DNA of 15,301 bases from assembly GCF_014306095.1 (NCBI RefSeq), contig NZ_JACRWC010000008.1:1-15301 (forward strand). The letters run 5' to 3'. Made by a program: the position numbers and the translations under genes. This document shows, piece by piece, positions 6,283 to 14,178 of the stretch. The notes under the pieces are model-generated. The model was not told where the DNA came from. It made no database searches and saw only the letters and a program-made list of their open reading frames with translations. This DNA comes from Lentihominibacter faecis. Its GTDB lineage: Bacteria; Bacillota; Clostridia; Peptostreptococcales; Anaerovoracaceae. Position 1 is the first letter of the stretch, and each line of letters starts with the position of its first letter.

Positions 6283-9000
6283 TTATAAATACTCTTTCAG
6301 TTCTTCTAAAATCTGCAAAGCCTGCGACGGCGTAGTGTTCATCAGATCCAGATCGCGCAGCCTCTGCGTGATAGCCGACGGGGCCAGATCGAAAAAGGAA
6401 AGCTGCTCTGACGCTTCCGAAACGGTCCCCTTTGCAGAAGATTTCGTGCCGGCTCCGTCGCTGTCCTGCATCCCTTTCTTTGCAGAAAGATCGCCGTGCT
6501 CCCCTGTTTTTCGCTCCTGCAAAGCGCCTGCGGCGCGTTGGGCTTGCAGCACCACAGCATCTGCCGTGCTCCCGTTTTCCAGATCCGCAAGACGTTCCTG
6601 TGCCCGTTCTAACAATTCTTTCGGTGCTCCCGCCAGCTTCGCCACGTGGATCCCGTAGCTGCGGCTGGCGCTGCCCTCTACGATCTTATGGAGGAATACT
6701 ACGTTGCCGTTTTCCTCTGCCACATCGACGTTAAGGTTCTTCGCTCCCGGAAGAGTTCCTTCCAGCGCTGTCATCTCATGGTAATGGGTGGCAAACAGGG
6801 TCCGGATCTTTCTCCCGCTGCCGCACAGGTATTCCGCTGCTGCCCAGGCTATGGAAAGTCCGTCGTAAGTGCTGGTGCCGCGGCCGATCTCGTCCAGGAT
6901 CACCAGGCTGCGGGATGTTGCCGTGTTTAAAATATAAGAAAGCTCACTCATCTCAACAAAGAATGTGCTCTGTCCCTGCGCCAGATTGTCCGAAGCGCCG
7001 ATCCTGGTGAAGATCCTGTCACACACGCCGATCCGTGCCCGCTCACACGGTACGAAGCAGCCTGCCTGTGCCATGAGGACGATGAGCGCTGTCTGCCGCA
7101 TGTAAGTGGATTTACCGGACATGTTTGGACCGGTGATCAGCAGCAGGCTCTGATCCTCCTTGTTCAGGTAGGTATCATTGCTGACGAAAATACCATCCCG
7201 GATGGTCTGTTCTATGACAGGATGTCTGCCCTTTTCGATCCGGATCACATCACCGTCATCCACCTGCGGCTTGACATAGCCGTACTTTTCACTGACCTCC
7301 GCAAAAGAAGTCAGCACGTCAAGAGATGCGATGGCCCGAGAGGTTTTCTGGATCTGTCCGATATACTGCTGCAGGTTTTGTCGCAGCTCTAAAAACAGAT
7401 CGTATTCCAGCTGGTTGATCTTGGTTTCGGCGTTGAGCACCAGACGTTCCGTTTCCTTTAATTCCGGCGTGATGAAACGTTCGCAGTTGGAAAGTGTCTG
7501 CTTGCGTATATAATTTTCCGGGATCAGATCATAATAGGATTTTGTGACTTCCAGATAATATCCGAAGACTTTATTGTAGCCGACTTTCAGATTTTTGATG
7601 CCGGTTCGTTCCCGTTCGCTGCCTTCCAGTCCGGCGATCCAGTTCTGGGCGTCGGCGATAGAGTGTTTCAGCTCGTCCAGCTCGCTTGAGAATCCTTCCT
7701 TGATGAGTCCGCCTTCTTTGATGGTGAAAGGCGGATCGTCCACGATGGCAGCATCGATCTGACTGCGGACTTCTTCCAGAGATGAGATTTCATCATCCAG
7801 ATCCTCCAGAAGGCGGCTGCCGCATTCAGAAAGCTCGTATTTGATATCTGGTAAGGCACTGCAGGAAGCGCTGAGGGCGATGAGATCCTTGCCGTTGGCA
7901 CTGCCGCAGGCGATCCTTCCTGTCAGCCGTTCGAAGTCGTAGACGTGTTTTAACTGCTCCCGTATGTTGTTGCGCGCCAGGACGCTGTCTGTCAGGTATT
8001 CCACTGCATCCAGCCGGAGCGCGATCTCCGTCACATCGTTGAGAGGCTCTTTGATCCACTGTTTCAGTTTTCTCGATCCCATGGCTGTACCGGTCTTGTC
8101 CAGTACTCCCAGAAGAGACCCTCTTAATTTTTTTTCGAACAGCGTCTCCGTCAGTTCCAGATTTTTGATGGTAGCCTTGTCCAGAGACATGTGCTGTCCC
8201 AGAGTATAGGTGTTGAGAAATGCGATATGACCCAGGCTGTTTTTCTGGGTGTCAAGCAGGTACAGCAGCAACGATCCAAGGGCAAATTCCGCCGGAGAAT
8301 CTTCCTCTACACCGATCCCCAGCAGTGCTGACACGTGAAACTGTCTTTTGATGGTGTCGCGCACGGCATCAGGACGATAAAATTCATCGGCTGCTATGTT
8401 GAAATACGCCTCTGTGACAGGTTTCATCTCTTCCGTATCGATCTTATCATCTGTTTCCTGGCTGACCAGGACTTCCCTGGCATTGATCTTGACGATCTCG
8501 TTGACCAGGTTTTCCCGCTGGTTTGTTCCGCGGATAGTCGTCAGGTTCATCTCACCTGTGGAAACGTCACAGTATGCAAGCCCGATGGAGTCTTCCCCGG
8601 TATAGATAGAGGCGATGTAGTTGTTTTCTTTTTCCTTGAGCATATTGCTGGAAAGCACCGTACCCGGCGTCACGATCCGGATGACTTCCCGCTTTACAAG
8701 ACCTTTCGCAGCGGCCGGATCTTCTGTCTGTTCACAGATGGCGACCTTGTGTCCCTTTTCGATGAGCCGTGCGATATAGGTGTCTGCAGAATGAAACGGC
8801 ACGCCGCACATGGGTGCGCGCTCTTCCAGTCCGCAGTTCTTCCCGGTCAGAGTCAGTTCCAGCTCTCTTGAAACCAGTTTGGCGTCCTCAAAAAACATCT
8901 CATAAAAATCGCCAAGCCTGAAAAACAGGATGCAATCCTGGTGAGCCTCTTTTATGTCCATATACTGCTGCATCATAGGGGAAAGTTTTTTCGCTGCCAT
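6283..9000 (-). CDS. mutS: DNA mismatch repair protein MutS
   Basis: MutS binds base mismatches and small loops as an ATP-driven clamp. With the start at 9000 the protein has 905 residues. The mismatch-reading F-x-E lies in GDFYEMF (F32, E34). The ATPase has Walker A GPNMSGKST (624-632), STFFVEM (678-684), Walker B LVILDEIGRGTST (699-711) and ATHYHE (737-742). A polar linker (about 808-862) leads to QLSFF (866-870), a match to the beta-clamp binding motif of Firmicute MutS, and then a final helical segment. The start was chosen because MAAKKLSPMMQQYMDIK matches the usual MutS N-terminus and AGAAAGGA sits seven bases upstream; an in-frame TTG at 9024 would add eight residues. A 129-bp gap with RNA hairpins separates it from the upstream aminotransferase gene. 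Confidence 0.98.
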   Translation of the reverse strand: MAAKKLSPMMQQYMDIKEAHQDCILFFRLGDFYEMFFEDAKLVSRELELTLTGKNCGLEERAPMCGVPFHSADTYIARLIEKGHKVAICEQTEDPAAAKGLVKREVIRIVTPGTVLSSNMLKEKENNYIASIYTGEDSIGLAYCDVSTGEMNLTTIRGTNQRENLVNEIVKINAREVLVSQETDDKIDTEEMKPVTEAYFNIAADEFYRPDAVRDTIKRQFHVSALLGIGVEEDSPAEFALGSLLLYLLDTQKNSLGHIAFLNTYTLGQHMSLDKATIKNLELTETLFEKKLRGSLLGVLDKTGTAMGSRKLKQWIKEPLNDVTEIALRLDAVEYLTDSVLARNNIREQLKHVYDFERLTGRIACGSANGKDLIALSASCSALPDIKYELSECGSRLLEDLDDEISSLEEVRSQIDAAIVDDPPFTIKEGGLIKEGFSSELDELKHSIADAQNWIAGLEGSERERTGIKNLKVGYNKVFGYYLEVTKSYYDLIPENYIRKQTLSNCERFITPELKETERLVLNAETKINQLEYDLFLELRQNLQQYIGQIQKTSRAIASLDVLTSFAEVSEKYGYVKPQVDDGDVIRIEKGRHPVIEQTIRDGIFVSNDTYLNKEDQSLLLITGPNMSGKSTYMRQTALIVLMAQAGCFVPCERARIGVCDRIFTRIGASDNLAQGQSTFFVEMSELSYILNTATSRSLVILDEIGRGTSTYDGLSIAWAAAEYLCGSGRKIRTLFATHYHEMTALEGTLPGAKNLNVDVAEENGNVVFLHKIVEGSASRSYGIHVAKLAGAPKELLERAQERLADLENGSTADAVVLQAQRAAGALQERKTGEHGDLSAKKGMQDSDGAGTKSSAKGTVSEASEQLSFFDLAPSAITQRLRDLDLMNTTPSQALQILEELKEYL

Positions 9001-9007
9001 CCACTGT

Positions 9008-9015
9008 TCCTTTCT
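9008..9015 (-). promoter_or_regulatory. mutS ribosome binding site that fixes the ATG start
   Basis: The minus strand reads AGAAAGGA with a 7-base spacer to the ATG at 9000. This favours the ATG over the in-frame TTG at 9024, which would place this sequence inside the coding region. Confidence 0.7.
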
Positions 9016-9051
9016 TTCTTCCAATCTCTCTTACCCTTCGCAAATATGCGC

Positions 9052-9080
9052 AAGATGCGGAGAAATCATCCCCGCACCTC
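9052..9080 (-). other. Strong intergenic RNA stem-loop upstream of mutS
   Basis: In the minus-strand transcript, GAGGUGCGGGGA pairs with UCUCCGCAUCUU over 12 consecutive positions, nine Watson-Crick and three G-U, around a 5-base loop. Read from the plus strand, the three G-U pairs become A-C mismatches, so the structure belongs to the mutS-sense RNA. No U-run follows, so it is not a standard intrinsic terminator. It ends about 50 bases before the mutS ATG and could be a processing, stability or pausing element. Confidence 0.5.
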
Positions 9081-9103
9081 ACACTGTTTCTTTCGTTTAT
9101 GCT

Positions 9104-9118
9104 GCCGGCAGCGCCGGC
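9104..9118 (-). other. Short GC-rich hairpin just after the aminotransferase gene
   Basis: Two copies of the self-complementary hexamer GCCGGC flank a 3-base loop, forming a 6-bp all-GC stem that begins 11 bases after the aminotransferase stop codon. The downstream minus-strand sequence has no U-tract, so termination is doubtful. On the opposite strand a T-rich stretch follows the stem, but no plus-strand gene leads into it. Confidence 0.3.
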
Positions 9119-9129
9119 TGTTTTGCATT

Positions 9130-10320
9130 TTATTTACTGTTATATGCTTCCAGACCCAGACGGATCAGTTCTACGCCGCGGCGCATCGCATCCTTGTTGA
9201 GCACGTAGGCAATACGCATTTCATCATTTCCAAGGCCTTCTGTCGCATAGAATCCTTCCGCCGGTGCGAACATAACGGTTTCGCCGTTGTCTTCGAATTC
9301 CGTAAGCAGGAAGATAAGGAATTTCTCCACATCATCCACCGGAAGCTTGGCCATCATGTAAAAGGCTCCGCCCGGTTTCTGACATACGACACCCGGGATC
9401 TTCATAAGTTCTTCATAGGAAACGTCTCTTCTGGATTCATACTCTGCCTTCACTTCATCGTAGTAGGCTTCATCCAGGTTGTAGAGAGCTGCCGCTCCGA
9501 TCTGATCCAGAGTCGGACAGCAGAGTCTTCCCTGTGCGATCTTCATAAGACCGTCCATCAGTTCCTTGTTTTTACTGGCTACACAACCCACTCTCGCACC
9601 GCATGCAGAGAATCGTTTCGAAACGGAGTCTACTATGATGACACGGTCAGCCAGATCATCCAGCATGCCGAAGGAAACGGCCTTGCGATCGTCATAAGCG
9701 AATTCCCGATACACTTCATCGGCAATGATCCACAGATCGTGTTCCTTAGCGATTTCTCCGATCAGCTTCATATCATCTATGGTCAGTACGCGGCCTGTCG
9801 GATTGCCCGGATTGATGCAGCAGATGCACTTGGTGTTCGGCGTGATGGCTGCTTCGATCAGATCTCTTTTGGCAAAATCATAGCCGTCTTCCGCCTTTGT
9901 GGTCACTGGAACGACCCTGCCGCCTGCCGCTGTGATGAACGTGTGATAGTTGGTGTAAAACGGTTCTGCGATGATCGCTTCCTCACCAGGGTTTATAACG
10001 GCTGTGAAAACCATGTTCAGAGCCTCAGATCCTCCGTTAGTCACCAGGATCTCACTGCGGTCATAGTGGATGTCATACCGCTCGAAATAGCGGCAGATCG
10101 CATCCTGCAGCACGGTTTCACCGCCGGATTCCGAGTAGGCAACTACCTTCTTGTCGAAGTCTTTCACTGCTTCCATAAAGCATGCCGGCGTCTCCACATC
10201 AGGCTGTCCGATGTTGAGATGATAGACTTTCTTTCCATTTGCTTCTGCTTCGATGGCATACTTGTTGAAACGTCGGATCGGAGAATGCCCCATGGCATTC
10301 ACTCTGTTAGATAACTCCAT
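9130..10320 (-). CDS. Class I PLP-dependent aminotransferase (aspartate aminotransferase-like)
   Basis: This 396-residue fold-type I aminotransferase swaps an amino group between an amino acid and a 2-oxo acid using PLP. Landmarks are NIGQPDV near the N-terminus (36-42), GGSEALN (96-102), the PLP-contacting NPGNPTG (170-176, N173), ADEVY (200-204, D201 and Y204), the Schiff-base lysine K235 in SVSKRFSACGARVG and the substrate-carboxylate arginine R369 in MRIAY. It resembles the aspartate/aromatic aminotransferase group, but the sequence alone does not fix the amino acid used. The start at 10320 follows a strong GGGAGGG ribosome site, 33 bp after tlyA, so it is likely co-transcribed. It has no obvious functional tie to the neighbouring repair genes. 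Confidence 0.93.
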   Translation of the reverse strand: MELSNRVNAMGHSPIRRFNKYAIEAEANGKKVYHLNIGQPDVETPACFMEAVKDFDKKVVAYSESGGETVLQDAICRYFERYDIHYDRSEILVTNGGSEALNMVFTAVINPGEEAIIAEPFYTNYHTFITAAGGRVVPVTTKAEDGYDFAKRDLIEAAITPNTKCICCINPGNPTGRVLTIDDMKLIGEIAKEHDLWIIADEVYREFAYDDRKAVSFGMLDDLADRVIIVDSVSKRFSACGARVGCVASKNKELMDGLMKIAQGRLCCPTLDQIGAAALYNLDEAYYDEVKAEYESRRDVSYEELMKIPGVVCQKPGGAFYMMAKLPVDDVEKFLIFLLTEFEDNGETVMFAPAEGFYATEGLGNDEMRIAYVLNKDAMRRGVELIRLGLEAYNSK

Positions 10321-10353
10321 TTTCTTCCCTCCCGTAAAAATGTATTGAGTTGG

Positions 10354-11163
10354 TTATGATTCCAGCTCCGCATGGGAATCTGCGACCAGCACCTTTATCG
10401 CATCTTCGCTGATCTCTTCCTGCGGCGGCTGTTTTTTCATATACAGCAGGTATTCGATGTTTCCCTTGGCTCCCGTCACCGGCGACCAGGTCAGTCCATG
10501 GCTGTAAAGCCCGTTTTCCCTGCCGTATGTGATAACGTTTTCAATGACCTGACAGTGAACCTTCGGGTCGCGGACGATACCCTTCTTTCCCACCTGCTCA
10601 CGGCCGGCTTCAAACTGAGGCTTGACCAGGCAGACCAGACGGCCGGCCTCTCCGAGAAGATCTGCAGCCACTGGAAATACCAGTTTCAGAGAAATAAATG
10701 ATACATCGATGCTGATGAAATCCACCGGTGTTTCAATGGTTTCCGGATCAAGGTACCGGACGTTGACCTTCTCCATGTTGACTACTCTCGGATCATTGCG
10801 CAGCTTCCAATCCAGCTGCCCATAGCCCACATCGATGGCAAAGACCTTCTTCGCGCCGTTTTTCAGCATACAGTCGGTAAATCCGCCTGTAGATGCACCA
10901 ATGTCCACCGCTACGCTGTCCTTCAGTGAAAATCCGTAAAGAGCAAGCGCCTTTTCCAGCTTCAACCCGCCCCGGCTGACGTAAGGACACAGAGACTCTT
11001 TTATGGTGATCTCCGCTTCCCGGTCCACCGGCGTTCCCGGCTTGTCCACCCGCTGTCCGTCCACATAGATGAGGCCCGCCATGATGGACGCCTTGGCCTT
11101 TTCCCGCGACGGAAACATATTTCGTTCTGTCAGAATGATATCCAGTCTTTCTTTAGCCTTCAA
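10354..11163 (-). CDS. tlyA: TlyA family rRNA 2'-O-methyltransferase (S4 plus FtsJ domains)
   Basis: TlyA-family proteins methylate ribose 2'-OH groups of rRNA cytidines; the family was first named as hemolysins. In 269 residues an S4 RNA-binding domain (about 5-60) is followed by SRGGLKLEKAL (63-73), the SAM-binding loop VDIGASTGGFTD (86-97), SIDVSFISL (151-159) and CLVKPQFEAGR (178-188). The K-D-K-E catalytic tetrad is present as K68, D153, K181 and E237. The start is a TTG at 11163 that overlaps the dxs stop by 11 bases, and AGAAAGGA lies 12 bases upstream, a rather long spacer. No ATG occurs until residue 15, inside the S4 domain, so the TTG start is the best choice. The dxs-tlyA order is usual in Firmicutes. 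Confidence 0.95.
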   Translation of the reverse strand: MKAKERLDIILTERNMFPSREKAKASIMAGLIYVDGQRVDKPGTPVDREAEITIKESLCPYVSRGGLKLEKALALYGFSLKDSVAVDIGASTGGFTDCMLKNGAKKVFAIDVGYGQLDWKLRNDPRVVNMEKVNVRYLDPETIETPVDFISIDVSFISLKLVFPVAADLLGEAGRLVCLVKPQFEAGREQVGKKGIVRDPKVHCQVIENVITYGRENGLYSHGLTWSPVTGAKGNIEYLLYMKKQPPQEEISEDAIKVLVADSHAELES

Positions 11164-13018
11164 GTTCTTTTTTTATCCTTTCTGCAATAGCTGCGGCATC
11201 CAGACCATGTACCCGGTACAGCTGGTCGCAGCTTCCGTGTTCGATAAAGGTATCGGGCCATCCCATATTGAGGACCCGTGTATTTTCATTGATCAGCAGT
11301 GCATCGATCTCTTCGCCGGCTCCGCCGGTCAGGACGTTGTCTTCCAGCGTCACCATAAGATCATGCGCCTTCGCCGCTTCCTGCAAAGCTTCCTCGTCCA
11401 GAGGCTTTACGAATCTCTGGTTGATGACTCCTGCTTCAATGCCCTGTTCTTTTAAGAGCTCTGCCGCATCCAGTGCTTTTTCCACCATGGAGCCAAGCGC
11501 CCAGATATCTGCGTCTTTTCCTTCCCGCAGACGCATCGCTCTGCCCACTTCCAGTTTCTCTGCGTGATCTGCTCCGCCCAGCTGCGGCGCAGTTCCTCTC
11601 GGATACCGGATCGCACACGGACCATCCAGCTTCGCCGCCAGTTCCATCATGGCTTCCAGCTCTGCTCCGTCCTGCGGCGCCATTATCGTCAGATTAGGCA
11701 TGTGCTTCAGATAACTGAGATCGAAGATGCCGTGGTGAGTCTCTCCGTCTGCTCCTACTATCCCTGCCCGGTCAATGCAGAATACCACCGGCAGATTTTG
11801 CAGGCAGACATCCTCCATGATTTCATCGTATGCCCTTTGCAGGAATGTGGAATAAATGGTGACGAACGGCTTGCACCCTGCCTTCGCCAGCCCCGCCGCA
11901 AATGTGACTGCATGCCCCTCAGCGATGCCTACATCGAAGGTTCTTTTCGGATATTCATGACTGAATTTAGCAAGCCCTGTACCTTCCAGCATGGCTGCGC
12001 TTACAGCCACTATTCTTTCGTCTTTCTGTGCCATTTCGATCAGCTTAGAACCGAACACACTGGAATAGGAAGGCTTCACACTCTTGGAAAGAAGCTGTCC
12101 TGTCTCCATATCGAACGGACCGATGCCGTGGAATACGTTAGGATTCAGCTCCGCTTTGCTGTAGCCTTTGCCCTTCTGCGTCATAACGTGCAGCAGTACC
12201 GGTCCATCGGTCTGCTTTGCAAGTTCCAGCGTTTCGCAGACCTCCTGCAGGTCATGCCCGTCGATGGGACCAAAATATTTGAATCCCAGTTCTTCGAACA
12301 GAACTCCGTCGATGACCGCATATTTGATAGAATCCCTGGCATGCTGCATCCCGGCTATCATGCCTTCGCCGATGAGCGGCACTTTAGAAATATTTTTCTT
12401 TATCTGAGCTTTCATGGAGATGTACTTCCGCGAACCGCGCAGTCTGCCCAGATAGTGAGACAGCCCTCCGATGTTAGGGGAAATGGACATTCCATTGTCG
12501 TTGAGCACGACGATGATCTTCGTATTGAGATGGGCCGTATTGTTGAGCGCTTCAAAAGCAAGCCCTCCTGTCATGGCACCGTCGCCTATGACGGACACTA
12601 CCTCGTAATCCTCTCCCGAAAGATCCCGCGCAGCAGCAAGCCCCAGCCCCAGTGAAAGGGATGTGCTGCTGTGACCTGTATCAAACAGGTCGTATTCACT
12701 GTCTCTTTGTTTCGGAAAACCACTCATGCCGCCGTATTTTCTCAGGGAGTCAAAACCGTCTGCTCTCCCCGTCAGGATCTTGTGAACGTAAGTCTGATGC
12801 CCTACATCCCAGATGATCTTGTCCTTCGGAGTATCGAAACAGCGATGAAGAGCGATCGTCAGTTCCACCGCTCCCAGATTAGAGGAGAGATGCCCTCCTG
12901 TCTTTGATACTTTTTCGATCAAAAAGTCCCGAATTTCATATGATAACAGTTCCAGTTCGTCATAGTCCATTTCTTTCAGATCCTCCGGGAACTGAAACTG
13001 CTTCAAATAGTCCTTCAT
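11153..13018 (-). CDS. dxs: 1-deoxy-D-xylulose-5-phosphate synthase
   Basis: Dxs condenses pyruvate with glyceraldehyde 3-phosphate to give DXP and CO2. It is the first enzyme of the MEP isoprenoid pathway and also feeds thiamine and pyridoxal synthesis. The 621-residue length is normal. Visible are GGHLSSNLGAVELT (41-54), DVGHQTYVHK (71-80), the ThDP/Mg motif GDGAMTGG (145-152) with LNDNGMSIS (172-180), the catalytic Glu in GIAEGHAV (E367) and DRAGIVGADGETHHG (416-430). The ATG at 13018 has GAGGT about eight bases upstream and follows ispA by 27 bp. The stop lies within the start region of tlyA, suggesting coupled translation. Confidence 0.98.
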   Translation of the reverse strand: MKDYLKQFQFPEDLKEMDYDELELLSYEIRDFLIEKVSKTGGHLSSNLGAVELTIALHRCFDTPKDKIIWDVGHQTYVHKILTGRADGFDSLRKYGGMSGFPKQRDSEYDLFDTGHSSTSLSLGLGLAAARDLSGEDYEVVSVIGDGAMTGGLAFEALNNTAHLNTKIIVVLNDNGMSISPNIGGLSHYLGRLRGSRKYISMKAQIKKNISKVPLIGEGMIAGMQHARDSIKYAVIDGVLFEELGFKYFGPIDGHDLQEVCETLELAKQTDGPVLLHVMTQKGKGYSKAELNPNVFHGIGPFDMETGQLLSKSVKPSYSSVFGSKLIEMAQKDERIVAVSAAMLEGTGLAKFSHEYPKRTFDVGIAEGHAVTFAAGLAKAGCKPFVTIYSTFLQRAYDEIMEDVCLQNLPVVFCIDRAGIVGADGETHHGIFDLSYLKHMPNLTIMAPQDGAELEAMMELAAKLDGPCAIRYPRGTAPQLGGADHAEKLEVGRAMRLREGKDADIWALGSMVEKALDAAELLKEQGIEAGVINQRFVKPLDEEALQEAAKAHDLMVTLEDNVLTGGAGEEIDALLINENTRVLNMGWPDTFIEHGSCDQLYRVHGLDAAAIAERIKKELEG

Positions 13019-13045
13019 GTCAATTACCTCGTCTTAGTATTCCGT

Positions 13046-13942
13046 TTATTTGCCTCTGACTTCCAGATCCTTTGCCAGCTTCGTGAGCACCTCCGCATTG
13101 TCATAGTAGCGTGCCAGCGCCTCAATAGCCGTATCAGTCAGTTCTTCCAGATGTTCCTTGGATTTTTCAAGCCCGTAGAGAGCTGGATACGTTGCTTTTT
13201 TATTGATGGAATCCATGCCGGCCTTTTTTCCCATTTTTTCTTCTTCGCCGATGACGTCCAGGATGTCATCGCAGATCTGGAATGCCAGTCCAAGATTTTC
13301 TGCATATATGGTCAGCTGTGCCAGCATCTCAGGATCACAGTTCCCCAGCTGTGCACCTGCACGGACCGCCGCCACGATCAGCGCAGCCGTCTTGGTCAGA
13401 TGGATGTAATCGATCATCTCCTGAGAACAGTTCTTGTCCTCTGCTTCCATGTCCGCCACCTGTCCTGCCACCATGCCGCGGCATCCGGCTCCCTTGCTGA
13501 TCTCATACGATGCCCGGATCCTCTTTTTCAGCGCAGCCGGATCGTCAAAATAAAGGAGCATATCATGATTCATCACTTCAAAGGCAGCAGCCTGCAGACC
13601 GTCTCCTGCCAGCGTTGCCATCGCCTCGCCATACACCTTGTGATTGGTCGGTCTTCCACGACGCAGATCATCGTTGTCCATGCACGGAAGGTCATCGTGG
13701 ATCAGAGAGTAGTTGTGGATGTATTCCAGTGCGCAGGCATAAGGCAGAGCCTCTTCGATACTACCGCCGCAAAAATCACACGTCGCCAGCAGCAGCACCG
13801 GACGGATCCGTTTGCCCCCGGCAGAAAGACTGTATTTCATCGATTCATAAAGCGTGATGCTTTTATGATCCACATCCGGGATGAAATCCATCAGATGGTT
13901 TTCCACAATATTCCTGTAATCTTCAAAAGTATACTCTTTCAT
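13046..13942 (-). CDS. ispA: Polyprenyl (farnesyl/geranylgeranyl) diphosphate synthase
   Basis: This short-chain trans-prenyltransferase adds isopentenyl diphosphate to DMAPP and GPP, most likely giving farnesyl diphosphate. In 298 residues the substrate loop GGKRIRP (42-48), the first aspartate-rich motif DDLPCMD (83-89), RRGRPT (94-99), GDGLQ (113-117) and the second aspartate-rich motif DDILD (225-229) are all present. Residues Y78 and S79 lie just before the first motif; chain length is set in this area, but I cannot decide firmly between C15 and C20 products. The start at 13942 has a strong GGAGGAG ribosome site. The xseB-ispA-dxs order is standard for Firmicutes. Confidence 0.95.
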   Translation of the reverse strand: MKEYTFEDYRNIVENHLMDFIPDVDHKSITLYESMKYSLSAGGKRIRPVLLLATCDFCGGSIEEALPYACALEYIHNYSLIHDDLPCMDNDDLRRGRPTNHKVYGEAMATLAGDGLQAAAFEVMNHDMLLYFDDPAALKKRIRASYEISKGAGCRGMVAGQVADMEAEDKNCSQEMIDYIHLTKTAALIVAAVRAGAQLGNCDPEMLAQLTIYAENLGLAFQICDDILDVIGEEEKMGKKAGMDSINKKATYPALYGLEKSKEHLEELTDTAIEALARYYDNAEVLTKLAKDLEVRGK

Positions 13943-13978
13943 AACACGACTCCTCCTTCTTCCCTGTTACAACTTCTG

Positions 13979-14173
13979 TTACTCCTGTTTCGTCAGAGTT
14001 TCGATCCGTTGCTGAGCGTCCTGCAGGATCTCGCTGCATTCCTTATAGTAACGTATCCCCTCTTCGTATTGTTTTATTGCATCTTCCAGGGTGATATCCT
14101 CTGCTTTCAGGCTGGTGGAAATCTTCTCCAGCTTCTTCAGGGATTCCTCGAAGTTTTTCTTTTTTTCTGCCAT
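13979..14173 (-). CDS. xseB: Exodeoxyribonuclease VII small subunit
   Basis: XseB is the small helical subunit of exonuclease VII, several copies of which bind each XseA subunit. The 64-residue protein has the typical pattern NFEESLKKLEKISTSL (7-22), ITLEDAIKQYEEGI (27-40) and a C-terminal helix, and is probably entirely helical. The ATG at 14173 is preferred over an in-frame GTG at 14182, because AGAGG lies eight bases before the ATG and would abut the GTG. It starts 5 bp after the xseA stop, with its ribosome site inside the last xseA codons, so the two subunits are probably made together. Confidence 0.95.
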   Translation of the reverse strand: MAEKKKNFEESLKKLEKISTSLKAEDITLEDAIKQYEEGIRYYKECSEILQDAQQRIETLTKQE

Positions 14174-14178
14174 GTGCC

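Noticed and set aside
9001..9024. TTG at 9024 as the mutS start
   Set aside because: It would add eight residues absent from typical MutS N-termini and bury the good ribosome site that serves the ATG at 9000.
9001..9129. An intrinsic terminator between the aminotransferase gene and mutS
   Set aside because: Two hairpins are present, but neither is followed by a U-run on the transcribed strand.
8941..10314. A 457-codon open frame on the plus strand
   Set aside because: It runs antisense to the aminotransferase gene and into mutS, gives a Cys/His/Phe-rich protein with no recognisable motif, and mirrors minus-strand codon bias.
11564..12655. A 363-codon plus-strand open frame over dxs
   Set aside because: It is a shadow of dxs, which carries all ThDP and catalytic motifs on the other strand.
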